Origin: DP-20 sp964539925
Lineage (GTDB): Bacteria > Desulfobacterota > Binatia > UBA9968
Length of the DNA stretch: 16,320 nt
Assembly (NCBI GenBank): GCA_964539925.1
Contig: CAZILB010000087.1
Coordinates: 1 to 16,320, forward strand
Direction: 5' to 3'
Shown: piece after piece, positions 1 through 7,232 of the stretch
How positions within the stretch are numbered: the stretch's first letter is position 1
Layout: every line of letters starts with the position of its first letter
Translations under genes and position numbers: made by a program
Notes under the pieces: model-generated
Told to the model about the DNA's origin: nothing
What the model saw: only the letters and a program-made list of their open reading frames with translations
The model's database searches: none

Positions 1-12
1 CAAATAGAAATG

Positions 13-39
13 TTGACACCGGCGCCGGCGGATTATACG
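13..39 (+). promoter_or_regulatory. Candidate sigma-70-type promoter with palindromic spacer
   Basis: A perfect TTGACA lies at 13-18 and a TATACG (4 of 6 to the -10 consensus) at 34-39, with a 15-bp spacer that is shorter than ideal. The spacer begins with the perfect 10-bp palindrome CCGGCGCCGG (19-28), which could be an operator. It lies about 90 bases before the start of the binding-protein gene at 127. The -35 match is strong, but the -10 and the spacing are not. Confidence 0.35.
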
Positions 40-126
40 ACAGTCGGAGAAGACAGCGCGAAGAAAATATATGACGGTGGCCATTGCCACTGAGAAAGCT
101 GTAAAAGTTTTGTCAAGGAGATCGAA

Positions 127-1191
127 ATGAAATGCACTCAAAAAGCGGCACCGGCTCTAGCAGTCTCGCTGGCATTGCTATTTTTTCTACCTATGGTCGC
201 GTCCGCCCAGACGCCGTTTTACAAGGGCAAGACGCTCACGGTCGTACTGGGTACCGATGCTGCGGGAGCCTCGGCGGTTCGCCTCAGGACGATGACTCCC
301 TATTTAGGTAAATATATCCCCGGCAATCCCACGGTTTTAATCGAGTACATGGAAGGCGGCGGAGGTCGGAAGGCGGCGAATCACATGTTCCGAACGGCGC
401 GCCCGGACGGGCTCACGATGGGGTCTATGAGCGGCACCATCGTATCGCAGAGCATCCTCGGCGAAACGGGAATCTTGTACGACATCGATAAATTTGTCTA
501 CATCGGGGCGCTCGACTACATTAACCATCAAATCTTTTATACCCGGAAAGAGCTCGGCTTGGACAGTTTGGAAAAGGTTCAAGCCGCCCAGGGTATAAGG
601 TTCGGCGCACAGAATGTCGGGCATTCCGGCTATATTGCGGGCCGGTTTTTTGCCTACTTTTTAGGTTTGAGAGAACCCAAGTTCGTGACCGGTTACAAAG
701 GCCCGGAAGTCGACGTGGCGCTATTGCGCGGAGAGATCGACGCGCGCTCGAATCTCACAACGACCGTGTTGCTTAGAAATCCTGATTGGTTGGAAAAAAA
801 TTTGATGGACTTCCACGCAATCGTGGAGATTCCGAAGGGAGTCAAGCATCCCCATCCCGGCTTTGCCAGCCTGCGGCCGCTTCAGAGTTTCGTAAAATCG
901 AATGCGGAGGACAAACTTCTGGAAGTGTTTCGCGCCTTCAGGAGTGCGGGTTCGCCGTTTGTATTGCCGCCGGGAACCCCTAAAGACAGGGTGATGATAC
1001 TTCAGGACGCGATGCGGAAAATGTTCGCCGATCCGGCCCTGGGTCGTGAATACAAAAAGCTTTTTCGGGAAGATCTGCTCTTTCTTTCGGCACAGAATCT
1101 GGAAAAGAGAATCCGAGAAATTCCCCGCGATCCCGAGATTAACGAATTGGTCAAGAAACTCGCCGGTGCCGGTCCGCTTCCTCCCCGATGA
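127..1191 (+). CDS. TctC/Bug-family periplasmic binding protein, divergent (SBP1)
   Basis: This is a 354-aa extracytoplasmic solute-binding protein of the tripartite tricarboxylate transporter (TctC/Bug) family, expected to bind a small carboxylate-like ligand in the periplasm and hand it to a TctA/TctB permease. A signal peptide is clear: basic start, hydrophobic core at residues 9-22, likely cleavage after ASA at about 27. The family frame is visible as FYKGK (31-35), IPGNP (64-68), PDGLTMG (93-99) and the C-terminal PPGTPKDRV segment. It departs from its neighbours in the ligand loop. Where they read GGGxD, it reads GTDAAGAS (42-49), and the usual QNMPGAGG is EYMEGGGG (73-80). AAGGAG at 115-120 sits just upstream and fixes the start. 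The family is secure; the ligand is unknown. Confidence 0.9.
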   Translation: MKCTQKAAPALAVSLALLFFLPMVASAQTPFYKGKTLTVVLGTDAAGASAVRLRTMTPYLGKYIPGNPTVLIEYMEGGGGRKAANHMFRTARPDGLTMGSMSGTIVSQSILGETGILYDIDKFVYIGALDYINHQIFYTRKELGLDSLEKVQAAQGIRFGAQNVGHSGYIAGRFFAYFLGLREPKFVTGYKGPEVDVALLRGEIDARSNLTTTVLLRNPDWLEKNLMDFHAIVEIPKGVKHPHPGFASLRPLQSFVKSNAEDKLLEVFRAFRSAGSPFVLPPGTPKDRVMILQDAMRKMFADPALGREYKKLFREDLLFLSAQNLEKRIREIPRDPEINELVKKLAGAGPLPPR

Positions 1192-1267
1192 GGCCCAGAA
1201 AAGGCAGAAAAGCGGACCGGCTACTTTTCCGTTGAAAGGTTGAAGCGGCGCATGTTAGAAGCGCACG

Positions 1268-1527
1268 ATGCCGCGGATTCCACGAGGACAGCGGGGCGGG
1301 TACGCGTACCACGCCATTATCCGTGGCAATGGTCGCGCCACGGTGTTTCACAAGCCACAGGACTATTTTGCCTGTTCCAAACGTTCCAGACGTTCAACCG
1401 CTTCCCTCGCTACACGGCCGCACAAGGCCGTTACTCGCAGTTGGCTGTCGTTCGCGAGTGTTTGAACCGACAACGGCCTATCGGGAAAGCGGACTGGCAA
1501 GCCGAAATCGCGGCGACCTTTTGGCTC
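1268..1527 (+). pseudogene. Remnant of a RAYT/Y1-type (IS200-like) transposase
   Basis: From the ATG at 1268 the translation begins MPRIPRGQRGGYAYH and continues IIRGNGRATVFHKPQDY to about 1369. This resembles the conserved N-terminus of REP-associated tyrosine transposases (RAYT, Y1_Tnp superfamily). The similarity then stops. In another frame, about 1436-1527, the sequence reads QLAVVRECLNRQRPIG then KADWQ, which resembles the R..[VC]NR..P.G...W block near the C-terminus of the same family. The middle, which would carry the HUH motif and the catalytic tyrosine, is missing, so this is an internally deleted, frameshifted relic. The N-terminal match is the stronger half. It fills most of the 412-base space between SBP1 and the nitroreductase gene; I see no other gene there. 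Confidence 0.5.
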
Positions 1528-1535
1528 CGGCGATG

Positions 1536-1562
1536 TTGCTCGCGGTTTAAAATTTCTATAAA
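1536..1562 (+). promoter_or_regulatory. Candidate promoter for the nitroreductase gene
   Basis: TATAAA (1557-1562) lies in an AT-rich stretch unlike its surroundings, with TTGCTC (1536-1541) 15 bp upstream as a weak -35. It is about 40 bases upstream of the ATG at 1604. The -10 is good; the -35 and the spacing are poor. Confidence 0.3.
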
Positions 1563-1603
1563 TACCTGTACATCTAGTCGGGACAATTTTAGGAGGTAGG
1601 ATC

Positions 1604-2200
1604 ATGGCAACCACAACGGAGCGCCCTCTCACCGATGCGCTCACTGCAATCAAGACACGCAGGACGGTAAAGGAGTACCTTCCCACCGAGATTCCCCGGG
1701 AGTGGATCGAGGAGTTGCTCGACGCCGCCCACTGGGCGCCCAACCACAAACTGACCCATCCCTGGCGTTTCCATGTGTTCTCCGGAGCGGGACGCGAGCG
1801 CCTGGTCGCAGCCCGACAGGCGTCGGTCCGTTGGGCCGCGGAGAAAAAAGGCCAGCAGCCGAGCGAGGAGGAACTCAACTTTGCCCGGGCCAAGTGCTTT
1901 TCGTCCCCTGTCGTCATCATCGTCTCCATGGTGGGCGACGATAACAAGATTACGGACCAGGAAAACTACGCGGCCTGCTGGTGCGCAATTGAGAACCTGC
2001 TGGTCGCCGCCAATGCGCGCGGCCTGGGCAGTTATCCGAGCACGGGGGCCTGGATCGACCAGAATTTCGTCGGCCCGGTTCTCGGACTGGCGGAAAAGGA
2101 GCGGCCGGTGGCGAGCATCTTCCTGGGCTACTCCGAGCAGCAGACTATGGCCAAGCGCCTGCCCGTGGAGCGCCATACCACCTGGTACACCGAGGCCTGA
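1604..2200 (+). CDS. Small FMN-dependent nitroreductase-family oxidoreductase (YdjA-like)
   Basis: This 198-aa protein has the nitroreductase fold, a dimeric flavoprotein that transfers hydride from NAD(P)H to nitro, quinone or other acceptors in the cytoplasm. The N-terminal FMN-phosphate region reads IKTRRTVKEYL (16-26). It is followed by AAHWAPNHKL (41-50) and PWRF (53-56), the arrangement of the short YdjA-like subgroup. A second FMN/dimer block is LLVAANARGLGSYPSTG (122-138), and SIFLGY (161-166) is the usual C-terminal strand. The length fits the small subgroup, and AGGAGGT at 1591-1597 gives a strong ribosome site. The true substrate cannot be told from the sequence. It may be a single-gene unit, since the flanking genes are transport proteins and the spacing is long. 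Confidence 0.88.
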   Translation: MATTTERPLTDALTAIKTRRTVKEYLPTEIPREWIEELLDAAHWAPNHKLTHPWRFHVFSGAGRERLVAARQASVRWAAEKKGQQPSEEELNFARAKCFSSPVVIIVSMVGDDNKITDQENYAACWCAIENLLVAANARGLGSYPSTGAWIDQNFVGPVLGLAEKERPVASIFLGYSEQQTMAKRLPVERHTTWYTEA

Positions 2201-2212
2201 GATTCTCGCCTG

Positions 2213-2312
2213 NNNNNNNNNNNNNNNNNNNNNNNNNNNNNNNNNNNNNNNNNNNNNNNNNNNNNNNNNNNNNNNNNNNNNNNNNNNNNNNNNNNNNNNN
2301 NNNNNNNNNNNN
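2213..2312. other. Scaffold gap of exactly 100 N
   Basis: These are 100 consecutive N, a conventional placeholder length, so the real distance is unknown. The bases on either side do not overlap, unlike at the gap at 7288. It lies 12 bases after the nitroreductase stop, so any promoter or small gene before SBP2 could be hidden here. Confidence 0.97.
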
Positions 2313-2431
2313 TTCCGGTATCTCATAGAATCCGATTTCCTGCCCGGAGCGACGACGACCCGCTTCCACGCACGGCAGCGAGTCGGCGCCATGCGGGCAA
2401 TAATTTGGAAAGAGCAAAGGGGGGAACATTT

Positions 2432-3463
2432 ATGGGCCGAACACTCTCAGTGACCATTGGAGTCCTGGCTCTGTCATTCTTCCTGCCGGGGGGCTCCGCC
2501 GCGTGGGGCGACGAATTCTACAGCGGCAAGCAGGTGAGATTAATCGTGGGGTATGACCCCGGAGGAGGACCCGACATCCGGGCGCGAATCGTGGCGCGAC
2601 ATCTCGGCAACCACATTCCCGGCCATCCCAAGGTCATTGTGCAGAACATGCCGGGCGCCGGCGGAGTCATCGCTACGAATTTCGTCGCCAACGTCGTGAA
2701 GCCCGACGGGCTGACTCTGATGAACGTGAGCCGTGATTCCGCCATCACCCAGTTGGGCGGGAGGACAGGAGTGCAGTTCGATCTGGCAAAGTTCGAATGG
2801 CTGGGGAGCGTCATGCGAGAGGGAAACGTCGTCTTCATTCGCTCCGACTTGCCCTACAGGAACATCGACGAATTGCGCAAGGCAACACGCCCTCTCATTT
2901 TTGCGGCGCGAGCGGCGGGCGCGACAAACTACATTGCGGGAAAGGGACTGGAGACCCTGGGGGTGCCCGTGAAGATGGTTTTGGGTTACGGCACCGCGAA
3001 ACTGAACATCGCTTTTGAACAGGGTGAAGCTGAAGCATCGGCACTGGGTTGGGCTGCTCTCGCCAGCGGCAGACCCGACTGGGTGAAACCAGGAGGCCTG
3101 GCACGGCTTGTCGTGGAATTTTCCGCCAAACCTACGCCCGGCATCGATGTGGCTTTTGGCCCGGCTCTCAAGCCCATCCCGGGAAAGGAGGAGATTTATC
3201 AACTGATTAACAAGGCTCTCGGCCTTCCCATAGGAAATATCGGCGCCCCGCCGGGGACACCCAAAGAGCGGGTCGCGGTGTTGCGACGCGCCTATCGAAA
3301 TTTGCTCCAGGATCCCAAGTTCAACGCCGACGCCGCCAAGCTCGGAATCCCGGTAGACAGTCTGGTCGGAGACGATCTTGCCGGAGTTTTAAGAGACTTT
3401 CTTTCTGCTTCGCCTCAAGTGAGAAGTGAGTTTAAGGAACTGCTGCAAGAAAGCCGGCGTTAA
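2432..3463 (+). CDS. TctC/Bug-family periplasmic binding protein (SBP2)
   Basis: A 343-aa TTT-family periplasmic binding protein. The signal peptide runs to about residue 26 (hydrophobic core VTIGVLALSFFL). The mature part starts DEFYSGK and carries the ligand-loop motif YDPGGGPD (41-48), HIPGHP, QNMPGAGG (71-78), PDGLTL (91-96) and the C-terminal APPGTPKERV segment. I chose ATG 2432 because AAAGGGGGG (2416-2424) lies 7 bases upstream and the signal peptide then starts cleanly; a TTG at 2405 in frame has neither. Unlike SBP1 it keeps the GGGxD loop, so it should bind a typical carboxylate ligand. The upstream region is cut by the N gap. The gene is 188 bases from the stop codon before SBP3's GTG-frame extension and 242 bases from SBP3's chosen start. 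Confidence 0.9.
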   Translation: MGRTLSVTIGVLALSFFLPGGSAAWGDEFYSGKQVRLIVGYDPGGGPDIRARIVARHLGNHIPGHPKVIVQNMPGAGGVIATNFVANVVKPDGLTLMNVSRDSAITQLGGRTGVQFDLAKFEWLGSVMREGNVVFIRSDLPYRNIDELRKATRPLIFAARAAGATNYIAGKGLETLGVPVKMVLGYGTAKLNIAFEQGEAEASALGWAALASGRPDWVKPGGLARLVVEFSAKPTPGIDVAFGPALKPIPGKEEIYQLINKALGLPIGNIGAPPGTPKERVAVLRRAYRNLLQDPKFNADAAKLGIPVDSLVGDDLAGVLRDFLSASPQVRSEFKELLQESRR

Positions 3464-3567
3464 AGACTCCAAACTTTTAGCTATCTCGCGTCCCGGGGGG
3501 TGGCTCCATAAGCTCCCTTCACCAAGCGCCTTTCACGGCTTGAAGGTCGTCCTGTGTGGCGTCGGAA

Positions 3568-3595
3568 TTGACTTGGCGACCCGGTATCGGATAGT
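3568..3595 (+). promoter_or_regulatory. Weak candidate promoter for SBP3
   Basis: TTGACT (3568-3573) is followed after 16 bp by GATAGT (3590-3595), matching five and four of six consensus positions. It is about 110 bases upstream of the chosen start of SBP3. The rest of the 242-base spacer 3464-3705 shows no gene or hairpin I can support. Confidence 0.22.
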
Positions 3596-3705
3596 GATGT
3601 TGCGAGACGCCGACGAAGCCGATTTGATTTTCCTCAAAGCAGACGGCCCGGGTGGGTACGAGCTTCAAATCGAGAATCGAAACCGTAAAAGGGGGAGGGC
3701 TGCCG

Positions 3706-4725
3706 ATGAACGGTTTATTTCGTGTGCTGATCGCCGTCAGTCTTGTCGCCGCGACTGCGGGCGGGGTGTTGGCCCAGGAGTCTTTCTACAAAGGAAAAAA
3801 CATCCGCCTCCTGGTCGCCTATCCTCCCGGTGGGGGTTTCGATACCTACGCGCGGCTTGCCGCGCGCCACTGGGGCCGGCATATTCCGGGACAACCGCGG
3901 TTCATCGTGCAGAACATGCCTGGCGCCGGCGGCGTGGTGGCGCTTAACCATCTCTACAATGCGGCGAGACCGGATGGCCTCACGATGGGTTTTTCTACGG
4001 GCGGGAACTTCGCGCCGTTCACGGCCAAACGCACGGGGATCGAATTTCGCGCGCCGAGATTCTTGTACGTCGGCAACTTCGTTCAAGACGTGGCTGTTTG
4101 CTTTGCCCGTCATGACGCTCCGTTCAAGCGCGTGGAGGATGTGATCGACTCCAAAGAAACTTTCTTCGTGGGCGGAACCGGTCCGGGATCGCCCTCGGAC
4201 GACATCCCCAAGGTGGTCAACGAAATTCTGCGCACGCGCATCAAGGTGGTTGCCGGGTACGGCGGCACCGCGCCAATGCACATGGCCATCGAGCGCGGCG
4301 AGATTCAGGGGCGTTGCGGCTTTATGTACTCGGGGCTCAAGGCCGCCTCGCCCCACTGGATCGAGAAAAAATTCATCAACATTTTTTTGCAGATGGGAAT
4401 GCACAAGCATCCGGAGCTGGCCCAAGTCCGGTGGATTTTCGACCTCCCGCTGAGCGCTGACGACAAAGCGACTTTGGAGGTGGTGTTCTCGCAGTTCGGC
4501 TTCGCCCGCCCCCTGGTTCTTCCCCCGGGCACCCCGCCCGAACGGGTGCAGATCCTGAGACGATCGTTTATGGCACTCATGAAAGACCCCGAGTTTCAAA
4601 AGGAAGCGGACCGCGCGGGCATGGAGCTCAGCCCCGTCTCCGGGGAGGAGATTCAAAAGCTTGTGGAGCGCGTCTACGCCTATCCCGAAGCGGTCATCAA
4701 TCGCGTGGCAAAACTTCTGGAGTGA
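3706..4725 (+). CDS. TctC/Bug-family periplasmic binding protein (SBP3)
   Basis: A 339-aa TTT-family periplasmic binding protein. The signal peptide (MNGLFRVLIAVSLVAATAGG) has probable cleavage after VLA at residue 23. Then follow FYKGK, the ligand loop YPPGGGFD (39-46), HIPGQP, QNMPGAGG (69-76), RPDGLTMG and, near the C-terminus, LPPGTPPERVQILR. An in-frame GTG at 3652 would add 18 residues before the signal peptide and has no ribosome site. ATG 3706 has GGGGGAGGG (3691-3699) 6 bases upstream, so it is the better start. Its two cysteines do not match the Cys pair shared by SBP4 and SBP5. It is convergent with the M24-like gene, with a 49-base gap and no clear intrinsic terminator. Confidence 0.9.
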   Translation: MNGLFRVLIAVSLVAATAGGVLAQESFYKGKNIRLLVAYPPGGGFDTYARLAARHWGRHIPGQPRFIVQNMPGAGGVVALNHLYNAARPDGLTMGFSTGGNFAPFTAKRTGIEFRAPRFLYVGNFVQDVAVCFARHDAPFKRVEDVIDSKETFFVGGTGPGSPSDDIPKVVNEILRTRIKVVAGYGGTAPMHMAIERGEIQGRCGFMYSGLKAASPHWIEKKFINIFLQMGMHKHPELAQVRWIFDLPLSADDKATLEVVFSQFGFARPLVLPPGTPPERVQILRRSFMALMKDPEFQKEADRAGMELSPVSGEEIQKLVERVYAYPEAVINRVAKLLE

Positions 4726-4774
4726 GGCGAAGTTTCGACCGGGAACGTTCGCTCCTTGCGGGTGCGGCGCGGCT

Positions 4775-5929
4775 TTAAGCTCCGCAGGTCACCCACCGGC
4801 GCGGATAGGCGTTGAGCGACTCGCAGCCGGTTTTTTTGACCACCAGGGTCTCGCCGAACTGCAGGCCCATGGTCTCATTGTCGGTGATCAGATTGGGCTG
4901 GATGACGATCACCATGTTTTCACGAAAAACTATTTCCTTGGACTCGTGGCGTTTGCACGTCTTGGTCTGAAAAATCGGCGGATATTGATTGACGCCGTGG
5001 ACCAGATCGTCGTAGGTGCTGTAGCCGCGTTTATGAATAATCTCCGCCGCCTCTTCGGCTTCGGTGGTGCCGGCGCCGTCTCTGATCACGCGGGTTAAGA
5101 CGTCGAAGGCTTCCATCGCCGCGTCGTGCATTTTTTGCCACTCCGGCGTCGGTCCCTCGCCGATGGAAAATGTCCGGTGAATTTGTCCGCTGTAGCCGGA
5201 ATAGGCGCCGCTGATCTCGGTGATCAACGCGTCGCCTTTTTTAAGCTTGCGACTCGAGTGAAATTGCGACGGCACCGGGAAGTCCGGCTCGCGCATGGGC
5301 ATGCTGCTCATGAAGTGGATGCCGGCATAGCCGCCCGCCTTGAGATACACCGGCTCGATAAGCGCGGGGATCTCGTCTTCGCGCATCCCCTCTTGGAGCC
5401 CTTGCGCCAGCGCCTCGATGGACTGGTCGGTTAGCTTCGAGGCGAAGCGAATTCTTTCGATCTCTTCCGCGCTCCTGATCGTTCGCATCATGCGCAGCTT
5501 GCCGCCGAGATCGACGAAAGACGCTTTGGGATAGCTCTCCCGCAGTTTGTTATAAACCTGGTAGGAGATGGCGCCAACCAGGCCGATCTTTTTCGATTCC
5601 AGGGCGCGCTCGCGGATGAGCTCGACGACGCTTCGGGTCGTGTTGGCGCCGCCCCAGCGCACGTCTTTGATCCAGGACATCACTCTGGCCATGGGATAGT
5701 GGTTGAACAACTGCATCAGGATGACCGGCTCCTGTCCGCTCTGCATGAGCAAATAGGCCTCGCGGCTGCTCGGCCAATCGCTCAACCAGTAAATATCCGA
5801 GGCGTAGCGGCCGCTGCCATAGACCAGCATGGCGTCCACGCCTTCCTCGTCCATCAAGCGGTAAACCGCGCTGTGTCTGCGCTGTAGCTCTGCGTCGGAA
5901 AATGTCGGATAGTCGGATCGTTGGCGCAT
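4775..5929 (-). CDS. M24-family (creatinase/aminopeptidase-fold) protein with altered metal ligands
   Basis: This 384-aa protein has the two-part architecture of M24 proteins: a creatinase-N-like domain (about 15-145), then the pita-bread domain beginning at the hallmark RTIRSAEEIERIRFA (149-163). The family normally binds two metals through Asp, Asp, His, Glu, Glu. Here the first Asp appears as Glu238 (LITEISGAY) and the second as Gln249 (GYSGQIHRTF). His311 (HGVN) is present, the first Glu is Gln344 (IVIQPN), and the last is Glu360 (FGETLVV). Dinuclear-metal peptidase activity is therefore doubtful. A metal-free hydrolase like creatinase, or an altered single-metal enzyme, is more likely. 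GGGAGGG just upstream on the minus strand supports ATG 5929. No signal peptide is visible, so it is probably cytoplasmic. The fold is secure; the substrate is unknown. Confidence 0.85.
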   Translation of the reverse strand: MRQRSDYPTFSDAELQRRHSAVYRLMDEEGVDAMLVYGSGRYASDIYWLSDWPSSREAYLLMQSGQEPVILMQLFNHYPMARVMSWIKDVRWGGANTTRSVVELIRERALESKKIGLVGAISYQVYNKLRESYPKASFVDLGGKLRMMRTIRSAEEIERIRFASKLTDQSIEALAQGLQEGMREDEIPALIEPVYLKAGGYAGIHFMSSMPMREPDFPVPSQFHSSRKLKKGDALITEISGAYSGYSGQIHRTFSIGEGPTPEWQKMHDAAMEAFDVLTRVIRDGAGTTEAEEAAEIIHKRGYSTYDDLVHGVNQYPPIFQTKTCKRHESKEIVFRENMVIVIQPNLITDNETMGLQFGETLVVKKTGCESLNAYPRRWVTCGA

Positions 5930-6050
5930 TAGAAGCCCTCCCTATGCGAGTGAACCAGGGTAAGCCGCGTTCGCGGCCCGGTTCCCGTTCAAGTTCAAGA
6001 AGTTCTTCTATCATCCCATCCTCTGCTTAGGCAAACCACCGGAGCCGGGA

Positions 6051-6096
6051 GTAGCGACTCAAATTGAAGCAGATCCTTCACTTCGTTCAGGATGAC
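6051..6096 (+). repeat. Interspersed intergenic repeat, single arm (LNEVKDL type)
   Basis: The core 6066-6096 (31 bases, GAAGCAGATCCTTCAC... to GGATGAC) matches at 29 of 31 positions the reverse complement of the repeat arm at 11274-11304. The shared block GTAGCGACTC (6051-6060) lies just outside the core in both copies. Read on the minus strand it encodes VILNEVKDLLQF, a recurrent spurious peptide of many genomes. It occupies part of the 326-base divergent space between the M24-like gene and the first methyltransferase gene; I see no gene there. Confidence 0.8.
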
Positions 6097-6255
6097 GACT
6101 CCGTTCAAAGGCCATTTTTTCCGAGTACCTGCACCGATCCGCCTGAATGAGTCTCCGGCTAGCTGCGCGATTGACCGACATCGTATCCATCTGGACATTC
6201 GCCCCGGCCCATGCAAGTGTTTAGCAAATTTACTGCGAAAAGCGGGAGCACGCCT

Positions 6256-7089
6256 ATGAGCCGTTTATTGTGTGCACAGAGAACCTTGCTGGTGCTTTTC
6301 ATCGCGGCGGTGTTCGCCGGCGCCTGTGCTCAAGTACAGCCGGGCAGGGGTGATTTTCAACCTGAAGTCGGTCAGGAGGGCAAGGACGTGATCTGGGTGC
6401 CGACGTCGCAGGCACTGGTGCAAACGATGCTCGACATCGCCAAGGTCACGCCGCAGGATTACGTGATCGACCTCGGTTCCGGCGACGGCCGCACCGTGAT
6501 TGCCGCCGCCAAGCGCGGCGCCAGGGCGCACGGCATCGAGTACAATCCCGACATGGTGGAACTCTCCAAGCGCAACGCGGCCAAAGAAGGGGTCAGCCAG
6601 CGGGCAACTTTCGTCAGGCAGGATTTGTTTCAGAGCGATCTTTCCGAGGCGACGGTAATCACGATGTTTCTGCTGCCGGATATCAATATTCGCCTGCGCC
6701 CGAAAATTTTGGACCTGCGGCCGGGGACGCGCATCGTGTCCAATTCCTTCACCATGGGCGATTGGGAGGCCGACCAGACCGCCAGCGTGAAAAACGGCTG
6801 CGCTTCCTATTGCACGGCGCTACTGTGGATCGTGCCGGCGAAAGTCGGCGGTGCGTGGCAGTTGGGCGACGGCGTCCTCACCGTCAACCAGAGCTACCAG
6901 ATGTTTTCGGGTTCGCTGCAGAGCGGCGGCAAAATCATTCCGCTCGCCAACGGCAAGCTCAACGGCGAACGGATTACTTTCAACGCCGGCGGCGTTCTCT
7001 ACGTGGGCCAGGTCAAAGGCAACAGCATCGAAGGAACTCTCAGCACCGGCGGCAACTTTAGGGCGACGCGGGCGAACGCTCCTCAGTGA
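6256..7089 (+). CDS. Exported class I SAM-methyltransferase-like protein, paralog A
   Basis: A 277-aa protein with an N-terminal export signal (residues 5-24). The signal ends in AGAC, so it could be a lipoprotein with Cys24, although the lipobox lacks the usual Leu. A class I methyltransferase domain follows: WVPT (47-50) before the fold, motif I IDLGSGDGRT (71-80), acidic GIEYNPDMVELSKRNA (93-108), and TMFLLPDINIRLRP (136-149) as the motif IV region. SFTMGDW (164-170) and a roughly 75-aa beta-rich tail complete it. I chose ATG 6256 because GGGAG lies 7 bases upstream, the signal peptide starts there, and the length then equals that of its neighbour paralog. ATG 6211 would add 15 residues. 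The methyl acceptor is unknown. An exported SAM-dependent enzyme is odd, because SAM is cytoplasmic. Confidence 0.85.
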   Translation: MSRLLCAQRTLLVLFIAAVFAGACAQVQPGRGDFQPEVGQEGKDVIWVPTSQALVQTMLDIAKVTPQDYVIDLGSGDGRTVIAAAKRGARAHGIEYNPDMVELSKRNAAKEGVSQRATFVRQDLFQSDLSEATVITMFLLPDINIRLRPKILDLRPGTRIVSNSFTMGDWEADQTASVKNGCASYCTALLWIVPAKVGGAWQLGDGVLTVNQSYQMFSGSLQSGGKIIPLANGKLNGERITFNAGGVLYVGQVKGNSIEGTLSTGGNFRATRANAPQ

Positions 7090-7113
7090 GCGGTGAGCCG
7101 TGAGCAGTGATCC
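7086..7113 (+). repeat. Four-unit heptamer tandem repeat
   Basis: GTGAGCG, GTGAGCC, GTGAGCA and GTGATCC follow each other without gaps. The first unit overlaps the stop codon of methyltransferase paralog A. Such GTGAGC-type heptamer runs can slip and vary in number between strains. No coding role is visible. Confidence 0.7.
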
Positions 7114-7190
7114 GGTTTCGGTCGCGTCATTCGTGCCGAATCTTTGTCATATTGTGCACCGCCCTTATTCCCACCGGCCAAAGCTTTGAT

Positions 7191-7206
7191 CGTCACCGCG
7201 GTGACG
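7191..7206. promoter_or_regulatory. 16-bp perfect palindrome before methyltransferase paralog B
   Basis: CGTCACCGCGGTGACG is a perfect 16-bp dyad, 34 bases before the ATG copy at 7241 and upstream of the ribosome site GGAGG (7225-7229). Its place and symmetry fit a repressor operator or the base of a 5' UTR hairpin. There is no direct evidence for either. Confidence 0.35.
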
Positions 7207-7232
7207 GTGATTGCAAGCTTCCTTGGAGGAAC

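Noticed and set aside
1589..2453. Open frames on both strands running through the N gap at 2213-2312
   Set aside because: They rely on reading N as sense codons and are shadows of the nitroreductase gene.
3715..4656. Minus-strand open frame of 313 codons opposite SBP3
   Set aside because: Antisense shadow of a high-GC gene; the product is His- and Arg-rich without recognisable domains, and SBP3 explains the same bases.
4726..4774. Terminator between the convergent SBP3 and M24-like genes
   Set aside because: Only a 5-bp GCGAA/TTCGC pairing with a long loop and no T run could be found.
5995..6216. 73-codon minus-strand open frame containing VILNEVKDLL
   Set aside because: The recognisable peptide comes from a non-coding interspersed repeat; the rest of the frame has no support.
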